A DNA stretch of 64,000 nucleotides from Tetrahymena thermophila SB210. Taxonomy: Eukaryota > Ciliophora > Oligohymenophorea > Hymenostomatida > Tetrahymenidae. The notes under the pieces were generated by a model. It was not told the DNA's origin. It searched no databases and saw only the letters and a list, made by a program, of their open reading frames with translations. Both the position numbers and the translations under genes were made by a program. The DNA lies in the NCBI RefSeq assembly GCF_000189635.1, contig NW_002476418.1:744001-808000 (forward strand), in the 5' to 3' direction. Every line of letters starts with the position of its first letter. Positions within the stretch are counted from its first letter, which is position 1. Shown piece by piece: positions 26,201-38,415 of the stretch.

Positions 26201-27185
26201 CAAATTCCCTGAAATTATTAAGGCTATTCACACTAAGCGTGCTGCCTCTGCTTTATTAGAAACTCAAAAGAAATTCTTGAACGAATACAAAAACAATGGT
26301 TATATTGATGATGGTGACTACAACGATATTCGTAAGAAAGTTGATATGAGATGCCTTGAATTAGAAAACATGACTTTTAACTGGTAAGAAGTATCTGAAC
26401 TCTAATCCTTCAATACTTTTGTCCTTCGTTTCCCCATTTTCTCATCTCTTCTTCCTGAAGAAATCCGTCAATTAGAAAAATGCCACAAGAGTTTCAATTT
26501 CTATGCTGGCAATGAAATTTATCATGAAGGCTAAAAGTTCGATTACCTCTACGTTATTACTTAAGGTACAGTAACTGATGCTTTAAGTGCAAGTGACAAA
26601 TCTCAATACACTATGATTAAGGGTATGGGTGCTTTCCTCAGTTTTGCTAACTGTGTTAATGAAAATAACTCTCGTTCTGTTAGTACTGCCGTTGCTGAAA
26701 CAGACTGTACCTTGTACGGTATTCCTTTCGCTACCATTAAGGGTATCATGAGTTAAAATAAGATCTTCGAAAAGAAGGTTTATCTCTACTCAATGATCTA
26801 CTTTATAAGAATATTCCCTGAGAAAGCCGGTCCTCTTCGTGGTATGGAAGAAAACCACCTTAACGAATACATAGTCAAATCTGAATTCCTTGCTCTCAAC
26901 GCTCGTTAAAGCTGCAACTTTGAATTCGGTGGTTATCTTTTGGTAGGTCAAATTGAAAACACTGATTCTGGACAAGATAATATCATCGATGAGTTCAGTT
27001 ACATTCCTCCTTCAAGCAAATCATATATAACATCCAAAAACAGTTATATTCTTAAATTTACTGAAGTCTTAGAACGCAAGCAATCCATAATGGATGCTCA
27101 CTTCGAAGAATAAGGTGTCAAAAAGTTCAATCAAAATCTTGTTAGCAGCAGCAATCAATATGTTGCTGATGAGAGTCAACTTTGA
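23221..27185 (+). CDS. SOS1-type Na+/H+ exchanger with cyclic-nucleotide-binding domain
   Basis: Exons 23221-23455, 23856-24464, 24873-25365, 25430-25920, 26005-27185; introns of 400, 408, 64 and 84 nt; 1002 aa, TGA 27183. The first 480 residues form a cation/proton antiporter domain with many TM helices. Its core is ATDPVAVVALLKELGA then EGESLLNDGTAMV, the signature of CPA1 exchangers and nearly that of plant SOS1; WGGLRGALGLTLAL is the conserved later helix. The cytosolic part is long and helical; about 740-860 is a cyclic-nucleotide-binding-like fold (YAGNEIYHEGQKFDYLYVI). No voltage-sensor TM block was seen between the two, unlike sperm SLC9C exchangers. Codons are biased to GGT, GCT, CTT and ACC, unlike neighbouring genes, which suggests high expression. 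Confidence 0.9.
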
Positions 27186-28239
27186 GCAATAATTTTTTAA
27201 GGTTTTTAAGAGTAATTTATGGTAACTAATTTATCATATAAATAGATATAAAACGTGCATATTTTTTGTATGAAATTGTTGATATTTTTTATCACTTTTA
27301 CCTTGTTTATTTTTAGCATCACTAATTAATTAATTAGTTAATAAATTAGTTTGCTTTCTTAAAAAATTTCTTATTTTTTACAAGAACAATAAAAATGATT
27401 CTTAAATCAAAAAAATTTACTTTAAAAGTTATCTAATTAGAATCAATCAGTTCATTTTTCAAGTATGTACTCAATTAATTTTCAACCAAGCTATTGATAA
27501 AAAGAGTATAAATTCTAAATAATTTTGATTATTATTGTTGAAAATTCAACAAAGGATAAAAAACTTTATTTCTATTTTTGAATTTGAAAAACTTTAAATT
27601 AAATTATTTAATAAAAAAAATCAAATAAATATTAATTGATGAATAGTCATAATTTTATTTTAAAGAAAATTTTCAGGAATAATTTACATAATTTAAAGAT
27701 TGTTTTATTTATTTTAAGGGTGTTAATATTATTTTATAAAATTTGGGAAATCATTGATATAATCAGTTTAAGTTTAAAAATTAAAAAGTAAAATTAATAT
27801 TTTCAAAATCTTTATAAGATAATTAATTTAATCTATTCACTAAAATTTGTAAGTAACAATTTTTATATAAATTAAAGTGTATTTATTTATTTATTTATAA
27901 TCAGCATATGCAAATTCAACAAAATTTTTTGAAGAATTGATTAAATATAATGTTAATATAATCGATATAAAAATGATAGCAACCATTTTTTTATAATATC
28001 TAAAAAAATAATTATCAACTAATATTTTTAAAAAATCTATTTTAATAAATTTCACTAAATTGGTTTATAAATTAAATAATAATCATAAACTTTCTAGCTA
28101 AATTAAATATTTAAAATGTACTTAAAAGAATTTTAATATGTCGTTTTATTATGTATTTTGCCTTAATTTGATATTTAATATAAGCAAATAAATTATATTT
28201 TATGTAAAGAATTTGTGATAGAAAGTTTAAAAAAGTTAT
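27186..28239. other. intergenic spacer
   Basis: AT-rich with no coding frame; promoter of the gene starting at 28240 must lie at its right end. Confidence 0.6.
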
Positions 28240-31200
28240 ATGAGTGAGATAAAGAGTTTTAAAAGTTCTAATTTTACTGTCTATTTTAGGTAAGGTTTTT
28301 TAGCGTAAATAATAAAAAATTAATTAATTCTAAGATTACCTTGAAGCTTGCAGATATTTTATAGTTTATTTATTTTGAAGTGAGATACGTGGTTTTAGCT
28401 ATTAATAGGAATTAAGTAAATACTTTAGACATAAATTTTACAAAGGTGATTTTTTCAAAGTTTTTGGCTTTTAGAAAAGGACTTCACTGTTTATGGCTCT
28501 TAATAACTTTAAAAAAAGACTGGGGTTGCTAGCTTTGCTTAAAAGAAGTTAAGCTTAAAAGTTATTTATGACATGTACTTTTAAAAATTTAGATTTTTTA
28601 AAATATTTGTTAATGAATGAATGAAAAAAGCGTGTTTTAATGAATAAATTAATGGTTTTTAGGGGGATTTTGTTTCAATTTGTGTATAACAAGAATATAA
28701 ATAAATAGGTAATGTGTACGATGTAGTTATTATTTTTAAATAAAAAGCAAATGGATAGGCAGAAAATTCAGCTATTACTACTTTTTCTAGATAAAAAATA
28801 AATAATTTTTTGGAAATAAATACAAAGACAAATTCCGAATATACTCGGGGAGTCAAGTATAATAGGTTATTAATATACCAAAGAACTAATATATTCAAGG
28901 AAGCTACCTTGAAAAAAGAACTAAAAGTCGCTTTATACCATAATAGGTTCTCCTCAATTCCACTAAGCAAATAGTAGTTAGGCGAACATTTTTTACATAG
29001 AGTAAAGAAGACGAACTTTATAAAAGTAGGAGAAACATTATTTTTAATTAGAGATCATTCTCTCAAGTAGGTTCAAGACTAATTTTCTGCGGTTCTCAAA
29101 TAAATAAAAGTTCAAATACGCTAAAGTAGCAATTGAAAAAGCACTCTTAAAATCAGCATCTTCTCAATATATTTCAATAATAAGGCATATTTTCATTTGT
29201 AAGTAGGAAGTAGAAAAGTTTAAAGCCAAGCATCATTTTAAGTTAAAAAACTAGTTGACATTAATAAGGAAATCATAAAAGCAAGATCTGGAGAATTAAG
29301 AAGATGATGCACATATTAAAAAACTATATTCACTCTGATACTAATTTACTAGATGCAATTTAAGGGAAATTCAAAGAATAAATAGTCATTTCAATTGCAA
29401 TGGATGATACACAATATGAGGACGAATATATTAACTAGCTAGAATTAATTAGGCCCTACTTGAGTGAGATCTCTTTCTTAGAATTGTTAATTCAAAAAAA
29501 TTTAATGATTAAATACAACAATGAGAATAAAATTTCAGTTTATTTAGCCACCAAGTTCTTTGCAGACCTAGGAGAGAAGGCATAAGCGAAAAGAGTTGTT
29601 TTTAAGGATATATACCATTCAGGCGCAGGTTAGCAAAATCTCTAAAATTAGCTTTTAGAATTTAACTACTAGCAATACGTTGATTGGATATTTAGGTTTA
29701 TAGGGATAATCAAAAATATAGATGAGTTAGACTTAAATATTACTTCAAATTTCATTAATTAAGATAATTCTAGTGTGTTTAAACTCATAAAAATCAACAA
29801 ACTGAATGTGTATGTCGAAAAATAAACAAATATTAATCATATACTATCTAATATATAGCAAGAAAGTTTGAAATTTATAAAAGTTAACGTTAAAGATAAC
29901 ACAGCTTAGCCAAAAGAGTTAATTGGTTTATAATAAAGTTTATTTGCTTACTTAGATTAGCAATAAAATCAGTCAATTCGTGAAGTTGTCATTTACAATG
30001 TGTTTGATGACATGCTTGCTAAACCTTGTTTGAATAGTTCGTTATTATCAAATGCTAAAGCAAACAAATTAAGCATGTTGAGTGCTAACATTAGCAAAGT
30101 AGAATTAACTCTAAAAGAAAATAGTGAATAACAATTGAATGAGAATTAAACTAAAGCTTAATTTACAACTAAATTTTTAGAGAGCATTTTAAATTGTAAA
30201 AACTTGTAAAAGTTAGTTTTAAACAACTTCATTTTAGATAATCTTTGCATAGAAACTCTAAAATAAATCCATTAAAAGTAGTTATCACGTGACACGTGCA
30301 TTAATTCACAAAATTAATCTTTTTAGGATTTTCCTCTCTCAAGCTCACACCAATCAAGTTAAGTAATAGAGTAAAATAAAAGCACTTCGTAAAATGGGTC
30401 TTAATTTATAATAAATAAAAATGTATTTTAATACGAAGAATCTAAAAGCTAACAAAACTAAGTCAGCACTCCCTAATCTATTAGATTTTCTATGGAAACT
30501 TCATAGTTAGATGTGTCTAAAACCCTGAGTAACGGAACTTAACAGAGTCAGCTAAAATCTTCGAAAGCTGCTGTGTTCAAATCTCATGCTATAGATGGAA
30601 TGATATTTTAGTATCCAGTTAAAATTGAATCATCAAAATAAATAGAAAAGAGACTTAAAAAATCTAATGATTTAAAAAGCTAGTTTTTGGAACTGGCAGA
30701 AACACAATCTAGTAGCAACGACTCAGCTAAAAAGAAGTATGCTAATGGGAAATAGTAAAATGGGCAGCACCACGAAAGCAAAAAGAGTGATTATGAGTTA
30801 TAGAAATAGAATTTAGAAAATAAATTACCTGAATTTGTTTTATTCCCATAACAGCAAATGGAAAAGGAAAATTCTAAAAAGTATGATTTAGATGACATTC
30901 CATTTTTTTCTATTGATTCTGATTATCCCTGCAATAATGATCAAATAGTCCAAGATAAAAATTAAATTTCTATCGTTAAAGACTAGCAACAAGACCATTA
31001 GCAGCCAACACCTGTATTTGCTGAAATAGAACCAGAACATATTTTACTACAACACTAACAAACTACTCCTCTATCTATTACTCCTAGAAAAAGTTTTGAA
31101 TAGTAAAGGAAAGGATCTTAAACATTTTTGAAACATCAAAGCTCTAAAGAGAGTAGTTTCAATATAGATTCCTCTATTCCACATTTAGAAAACTAAGAAG

Positions 31201-32162
31201 AAAATGAATCAAGTACTTCATAGATTAACCATACCAAAATGCAAACTTCAATTACATCGAATTAACCTATTGACTATAAACTAGATTAAGTTGACTAAAT
31301 CTAAAAGATTCAGATTACTTTGTCTCTAAAAATCAACTCACATAACAAAACAGTGGCCAAATTTTTGATAGAATTTCTACAACCAAAAATCAAAGAGATT
31401 CACTTACAACTAAATGAATATGATGACTCTTAATTATCTGAGTATATTCCTCAAGACTGTATAATAAGCAAAAAGCTCCTTATTTAGTGGTAATATAAAT
31501 TAATGAGAACACCTCCCTTAAAATCGGTAGAAGCATCTAACATATTTACCTTCTTAAGAGGTAAAAATCAATAGATTAACAGCCTCACTCTTTAATTGAC
31601 AAACAAAAAGCATTTTTGCCCTTAGACTTGTTAATCTCTTTAAGATTTTATAAGCAGTCACTCATCACTAAAAACATTTAATTTTGAAACATGTATGTTC
31701 CCCAGCCAAATGGAATTTTATAAATTCCTTGTATGCATAGCTAAAAGCAGTATCCGTCATATAGAAATTTCTGGACCTAAATTTGAAGTACTTTCAGATG
31801 AAGCTTATCTAATTAGCCCTTGGAAATCATACCTAAATAATCGTTTAAGGTCACTCACAATAATAGGATAAAATTATTCTTAAAACATTCTGAATTCTTT
31901 CGAAACCTGGAAAATGTTTAGATTGAGCTTGGTTCATCTTTGTCCTTCTCCAACTTTGCCATTAAACATATAAAAATAAATAGTTACCAACAAATATCTG
32001 TTCAGTTTTTCTCATAAAAACCTTTAGCCAAATAATTTAGCCCATTAGTGTTACGATAAAATTCACATTATTATAGTCTAATTTGTTATATTCTCTAAGC
32101 TTTACTATTCTACTCTCTCCTATTCTCCAGAGCTAACGTTTTGGGATTTATTTTTTGATTGA
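28240..32162 (+). CDS. large leucine-rich-repeat-like protein, gene model broken near 29070-29300
   Basis: Exons 28240-28289, 28381-28574 and from 28631 join in phase (introns 28290-28380 and 28575-28630). From about 29294 one frame runs uninterrupted to TGA 32160. Between these, coding moves from frame 1 to 2 to 3. Two 40-nt GT..AG introns (29071-29110, 29254-29293) would repair it and give 1231 aa, but both lack the usual GTAAR start. The protein begins MSEIKSFKSSNFTVYF and has a helical N-terminal part. Later come leucine-periodic stretches (CKNLQKLVLNNFILDNL; KIKEIHLQLNEYDDSQLSEY) like divergent LRRs, around a long Gln/Ser-rich linker. Function unknown. If neither intron is used this would be a frameshifted gene. 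Confidence 0.6.
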
Positions 32163-33947
32163 GCTATTATCATTCCTTTATAAATGGAGACAAATAAATT
32201 TTATGATTAAAGTGTAAATTTTATTAAAAACTCTTAAATACTCATTAAAATTATAAAAAAAGTTAAAATCTAACAAACAAACAAACATACTTACTTACAA
32301 AAATATTATTAAAAAATAAAATAAAAAATTATCTTTGCTCAAGACTAAACAAATAAATAAACAAACAAAAAAACAAACAGACTCTAAACACAAAATAAAT
32401 CACTCATAGATTCAAAGGTTATTACAAATATTCATTCCTTAACACAAACACCAATTGAACATAATTAAATTTTTATAAAGTAACCAACAATTTAACATAA
32501 ATATCATGACTTAATTCTAATAACACTTGAGTTTTGTAATAAATTTTTTATTTCTAGTTTGTTTAAACTTGGCATAGTAAAAAGTAATTTAGTCCAAAAA
32601 TAAAAATTAAATTATCAAATAACTTTTAAAAAAATTAAAAACTGATTTTTTAATATGCCAAATGACTAAATAAATAAATGAATAACTACCTAATAATGTA
32701 ATTCTTTTTGCATATAATTTTTTATTTAAATCTATTTAAGAATTTCTTTCATTTTTTCATTAAATTCATTCTGTAATAATTTGATAATTTTTAAACATTA
32801 AAAATTATCTCTGTTTAAATTAAAATGATGAAATACCTGTTTTAAAATTCATTAAAAATATATATTTATTTAACAAAATAAATACTCTTATATCAAATTT
32901 CGAATAAGTGTCTTAATGCTCAAAAAATAATTTCTCTTATTGAAGAAAATTTATTATCTAATTTAGATCATATTGTATAGTATTATAGTATATTGTTATT
33001 GAATTTATAAAAAATATCAAATTTGGATCTTGATATTGAAGAACAAGAAGAGCAAAATTTATCAGATAAGCTTTTTAAATATCTTTTTCTTCCAAAAATA
33101 ATCAAAAATTGTAAATAGGTTTATCAAACAAAGCATAAATTTCTTAATAAATTTCAATATATATGTCATGATTGTTTGAAATAAATGCGAATACTTTATT
33201 TATTTGTTTATGTAAAATTTTAAGTGATTAATTAATTAGATAGTTTGAAACAAACAAAATAAAATGAAATACAATCTACGAATAATATCTTTAAAAACTA
33301 TACAACTTTAACTTTTAGTGAAGAATAATCAATATATGTATACAAGTAAATAGAATATCTTAATTATAGTTTAAATTTGTTTATTGCCTTAATAATTGTT
33401 ACAGAAGGTTTCCAAATTATTTTTTATTTTTAGTTGAATAAATTGCTATACTTTTGTTGAGTCATGAATATAAGTTATTTCAAAATAATTTTGGCTTATT
33501 ACTACTACTCCTTCAATATTTATTTATTTATTTTTATATATTCTTTCTATGGCTTCTTGGATGAAAGAATGAGTGAATGAATCAACTACCTAATTTTGCT
33601 TTTTACATTGACAGGCTCGCTTTTTAAAGTAACATACAATAACAAAAGTTAGAAAGAGAGTTAGTTAGTTTGTTAGTTAGTTAGTTATATTGTAAAGATT
33701 AGGATTAGCGGTTGCTTAACAAAGCTAGAAGATAATTAATTACACATTGACAATCTCCTGAATAAATATTGTTTGATTAGAACGGTATGTAAGATAGATA
33801 TGAGAGAAAGCAGGTTAATTTGTATTTATTTATTTCTTTGGTTTTATATAAGATTTTTATTTATTTATTTATGTAATTTTTTTATTATAATTTATAGTTT
33901 ATTTTATAGTCGAAGTAAAAGAAGTATGCACATCTAAATTTTCTTAA
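32163..33947. other. 1.8-kb intergenic region between convergent genes
   Basis: AT-rich with AAAC/AAAT tetranucleotide tracts near 32275-32390 and a TTAG/TTTG tract at about 33660-33686. No gene seen. Confidence 0.6.
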
Positions 33948-36623
33948 TCATTAATTATTTTCACCAGCGTCTTCGCCTTCCTCTAACCATTTAACACGTT
34001 TACCATCTTCCCAAATTCCGGTCTTTACAGTACCGTCTAATAAAATATATTTACCTTTACCATGTTATTTACCTAATTTCCATTCACCTTCGTATTTACG
34101 TCCATCTGCCCATGAGTAAATACCAATACCCTTTAATTAATTTATTTTAAAAATTTATTTATTTAATTTTTAGTATTTAATGCATTAAAAGGCATACATG
34201 TTTCTTATCGTTGAAATATTCACCTTCATATCTTCTTCCATCTTTCCAAGTATAAACACCTCTTCCATGCATATTGTTATTCAACCAATCACCTTCGAAT
34301 TATCTTCCATCAGCCCACAAGTATTTTCCCTAAATAAATTGAATAAGTTATTTTAAAATCTTTTAAACAAAAAATAAAAAATTACTTTTCCACAAATTTT
34401 GTTATCATTCCATTCACCATCATATTTGGAGCTATTTATTTACATTAATATTTTAAATAAATAAAAATTTTATTTATACTGAATCAAATAAATTAATTAA
34501 AGCTATTGATAATATTTGCAAATCTATTTTAATGAACTAAAACTAGAATAAATAATTTAGATTATTTTCAATCTTATTATTGAATCATCAATAGATATTT
34601 CATAGCTAATTTTTTATAATTTTAAATAATTTTTACCCATCTGCCCAAGTATAAACACCTCTGCCTTGCTTTTTACCATTAACATAATTTCCTTCATATT
34701 TAGAGCCATCATTCCAAGTTTCGACACCATATCCGTGCTAGAGATCATCCTTCCAAGAACCTTCATAACGAGCTCCATTGACATGAATATATGTTCCGTA
34801 TCCGTTTGCCTTATCATATTACCATTAACCTTCAAAAATATCTCCATCAACATGGTAGAATTTACCCTTACCATGAGCTTTATTGTTTTACCATTCACCT
34901 TTATTTTTTATAAAAATAAAGATTAATTATTTATATTTTTATTTCTTATTTGCTTTCAATTTAATATTATTATTCTTCTTCCTTGACTTTTGAAGCTATC
35001 TTTTTATTATATTTACTAATTAATTCATTTTAAATAATTTACCTTCATATTTTGCACCATCAGGCCACTTTTATTCACCGTAACCATCTCTCATATTGCC
35101 TTTCCATTCACCATCATATACAGCTCCACTTTTAAAAGTATATGGATTTCTCTTTTCTCTTTTATCTGAGTTAACTTAATTGCCTTTATTAAAGAAAAAA
35201 TTATAAATTAAAAAATGTTAAACAAAATTTTTTAAAGTATTTAAATAAAATCTCATTCCTATATCAAAATTGTAAGAAATTCTCAATTTCAAATGCAAAA
35301 AAATCATTAAACTAGATTTTTCTAAAATTTAAACTTCTTTATAATTTTTATGCAAACTCTAGTTTATATTCTTCTAACAGAAAAGTATTACAGATTTCGT
35401 TAGCAAATTTTTAATTAAAAATTAGAAGATTATAAATAAGAGTTAGGTAGGGGGAACTCTTGAGTCAGCTAATAAATTTAAAAATATCAAAAATTATGAT
35501 ATGGATGATTGCTTTGTAGTCTTTTAAGCAAAATAATGAACATAAAAATAAGATTTTAGGTTATAGAGCATGAATTATGTCTAATATTTAAAATAAAATT
35601 GATGTAATTACTAGGAGGAGGCATATCTTTTTCAGATTCAAAATATTTAGAGTTTTATGAGTGTTTATCGTTTTCTTATTCTTCATTGTTGTTTGTTTTT
35701 TATGCTGATTCTTATTGAGCGCTAGTGGGTGGATGCTACTTATCTATCATGTTTTCTTCTTCCCTTTAATTTGGCTTACTCATTTCGTTTTTGGGATTAT
35801 GATTTTCTTGATATGTATTTGACTAATCATCATTTTTTTTGGTTGCATGATAATTTTAAGAATCATCTTCAGGCGCATTTCTATGCACTTCTTTTTATTA
35901 ATGACTATTCACCTTAACTACACCTTCATCTCCATCCTGATACTTTCTCATTTCGTCTTCCTATTATTTTGAAATAGTTTTATCATAAATATTTACTTTA
36001 ATTACACTAATTCCTTCTTATCGTAGAAAACTAAAAAATATATTAACAGTAAAAATCGCCCTTTAAAAAATTAAAAAAATACATCTATAATTCGAAAAAT
36101 AAGTTATTAGTAAATAGAGACTTGATTGATTGATTGATCAATTGATCTATAAAAATATATGTCACTATTTATCGCTCTTTAAAATGTTTACAAATCAGAA
36201 TATTTTTCTTTTAATGATTGGCGAGTGTTAAGAATTTTGTTCCGATTCATAATTTTGCTGAATTTTTTCTATTAAATCTAATTTTTGGCTTTAAGAGATT
36301 CAAGCTTTCTAATGCTACATGAATATAACTATTTAAAATAATTAAGATTACATTTATAGACTTGCTTGCTACCTTTTCAGCTTGAGTTTATCCATTTGGA
36401 GTAGAATTCACACTATGGGTTTCTGGAGGCTATTTAGTTAAAATGAAAATGTTAAAAAACAAATTTGCATTTTTTTATGAGTGTGTTTAAATCGTCAAAA
36501 TTAATTTGGTGGTTAGAGTTGAATTGAAAATCAAAAATGATAATAAATGAAATTCATTTTTACAATTTAGGTGATTTCATTGTTAGGATCTTTACAGGTT
36601 GTGCAAGCACACTAGTTACCCAT
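33948..36623 (-). CDS. MORN-repeat protein with N-myristoylation-type start
   Basis: Exons from the 5' end: 36623-36564, 36429-36352, 36304-36192, 36030-35612, 35183-35043, 34898-34637, 34431-34386, 34329-34198, 34130-33948; 477 aa, TGA at 33950-33948. It begins [16 protein letters not shown]: Gly2 and nearby Cys suit N-myristoylation plus palmitoylation, so membrane anchoring is likely. Residues 20-230 are hydrophilic and Asn/Gln/Glu-rich. Ten 23-residue MORN repeats fill about 236-455 (for example [20 protein letters not shown]). MORN sheets act as membrane-associated scaffolds, common in ciliate cortex and cilia. The intron at 36031-36191 could end instead at 36061; all other junctions are phase-consistent. 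I saw no kinase domain. Confidence 0.88.
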
Positions 36624-38415
36624 TTTATTTATTTACTTTTTTGTTTTGAATATTTATATATGATAGAATCTTGTTGCTAGCTGTAGTAGAAGTGTCAGTC
36701 CTTTGTCTTTTTCTGAAGTAATCAGATAGATGTAGTTATAAATTAATTAATTTATTATTGTTATTCACTATGCTTTAGATTTCTCTTTCCTATTTTTAAT
36801 TTATTAGCAATAACTTTAATAGCGTTTGGTTGATTTTATGAATATTCAATACACTAATTATTTATTTATTTATTAATTTATTTGTTTATTTGTTTGTTTG
36901 TTTGCTTGTTTTCTCTTTCTTTCTTCTTAATTTAATTTTTGCAAATTTTTGTTTGTTTGATTGTTTATTTATTTATTTATTTCTTTTTTTCTTAATTTAT
37001 TAAAGTTAGTAAGAACTCTTTTCGTTTTTATTTGTTAAACATCTTATCAATAATCCCAGATTTATTGATAGTAAGAAATAGAGACAGTCATAGAACTGAT
37101 AAATTTCCTATTTACATGATTAAGTACATATTTTTGATAAGCTGATAGCATAAGAAAATATTCATTCATTAATTCGCTAACTAACTAAATAACTCTCTCA
37201 GCTCATTCATTCATTTATTTATTCATTTATCAATTAAAATAGTCTTCAAGATTCAATACATATTTGATATTATTATATGCATGCATCCAAAGTGACATTC
37301 ATATTAAATAATATAGATGAAAAGCATTTAAATATATTTATTAATATATCAATTAATTTATTTTGAAAAACAACATCAAAATATGAACAAACAAAGTTTC
37401 AACTGAATTATCAACTTTTATAGAATGCATTTTTACTCTCCTAAATGAAGTACATATTAAGGTAATTTATCAAAAAATTTTAAAAGGTGCAATAGAGGTT
37501 ATTTTTTAGAAAAGTAATGAAAGCAAATGAAAATATTCAGGTACTATCCATTTAATATACTATTGAATCTGTTTTTAAATAAAAATGTATTTTTATTAAT
37601 ACCTTTTTTATGATGCTTTCTAAAAAAACTGTTCATATAAATAGTTATTATTTCGTCATTTATTCAAATTTTTTTAATTATAAAGTATTTTAATAATTAA
37701 TAAATAATGCATTTTCAAATTTATTATAGCTAATTTTAAAATATTTTGCAAAATTGTTCAAATATAAAATCAAGTAATTGTTTTCATTTAAAAATACTTA
37801 ATTATTTTATTTTACAAAATATTATTTTAAATAAATTGCATTTTTAGTTTCACTCTTTAAAAATATCTTTGATAATTTTAATGGTTGTATTGAGATACTT
37901 TTTTAATTAACATAAATTGAAAAAAAGCTTTTGTCGTTAAAAAGTTGTAATTTTATATTTGTTTTTTTAGTTATTTGTTTTTTTTCTAATTTTATAATCA
38001 ACAATAAAAATTTATTTAGTTTAATAATAGGCCTAAGAAAATTAAATTTTATTTTCTTTAATTAGAAAAACAAATTTAGGACCAATCAATTAACAGCAAA
38101 AAAACAAGAAAGCAAAAAGAAATAAATAAGATAAAAATTTTTCTCAAAAATAAGTCATAGTTTTAAAATAAATTTCATTAAAAATTAAAAAGAAAAAAAA
38201 TATTATTTATTAAAATTTCTATTTTTAAATTTAACAAAAAAAAAAAATTATTTATTTTATTAAATTAACAGTTTATTGATTCTTTCTTATTTAAAATAAT
38301 TTATTTATAGTTTAAAATGCATACAAATTAATTTACTTTAAATAAAAATAATTAAATTTTAATTTTGTAATAAGGATAAATACTTTTGTTTATAAATATA
38401 AGTGGATAAAAAATT
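36624..38415. other. 1.8-kb intergenic spacer with simple repeats
   Basis: Contains TTTA and TTTG tetranucleotide runs at about 36861-36992 and CATT-rich tracts near 37160-37230. No coding frame or RNA gene seen. Confidence 0.6.

Noticed and set aside
28659..28970. 103-codon minus-strand ORF
   Set aside because: Antisense to exon 3 of the LRR-like gene, whose plus-strand frame joins correctly to its neighbours.
34614..34898. 94-codon minus-strand ORF rich in Met and Lys
   Set aside because: Off-frame shadow of a MORN-repeat exon; the repeat periodicity produces the Met-rich reading.
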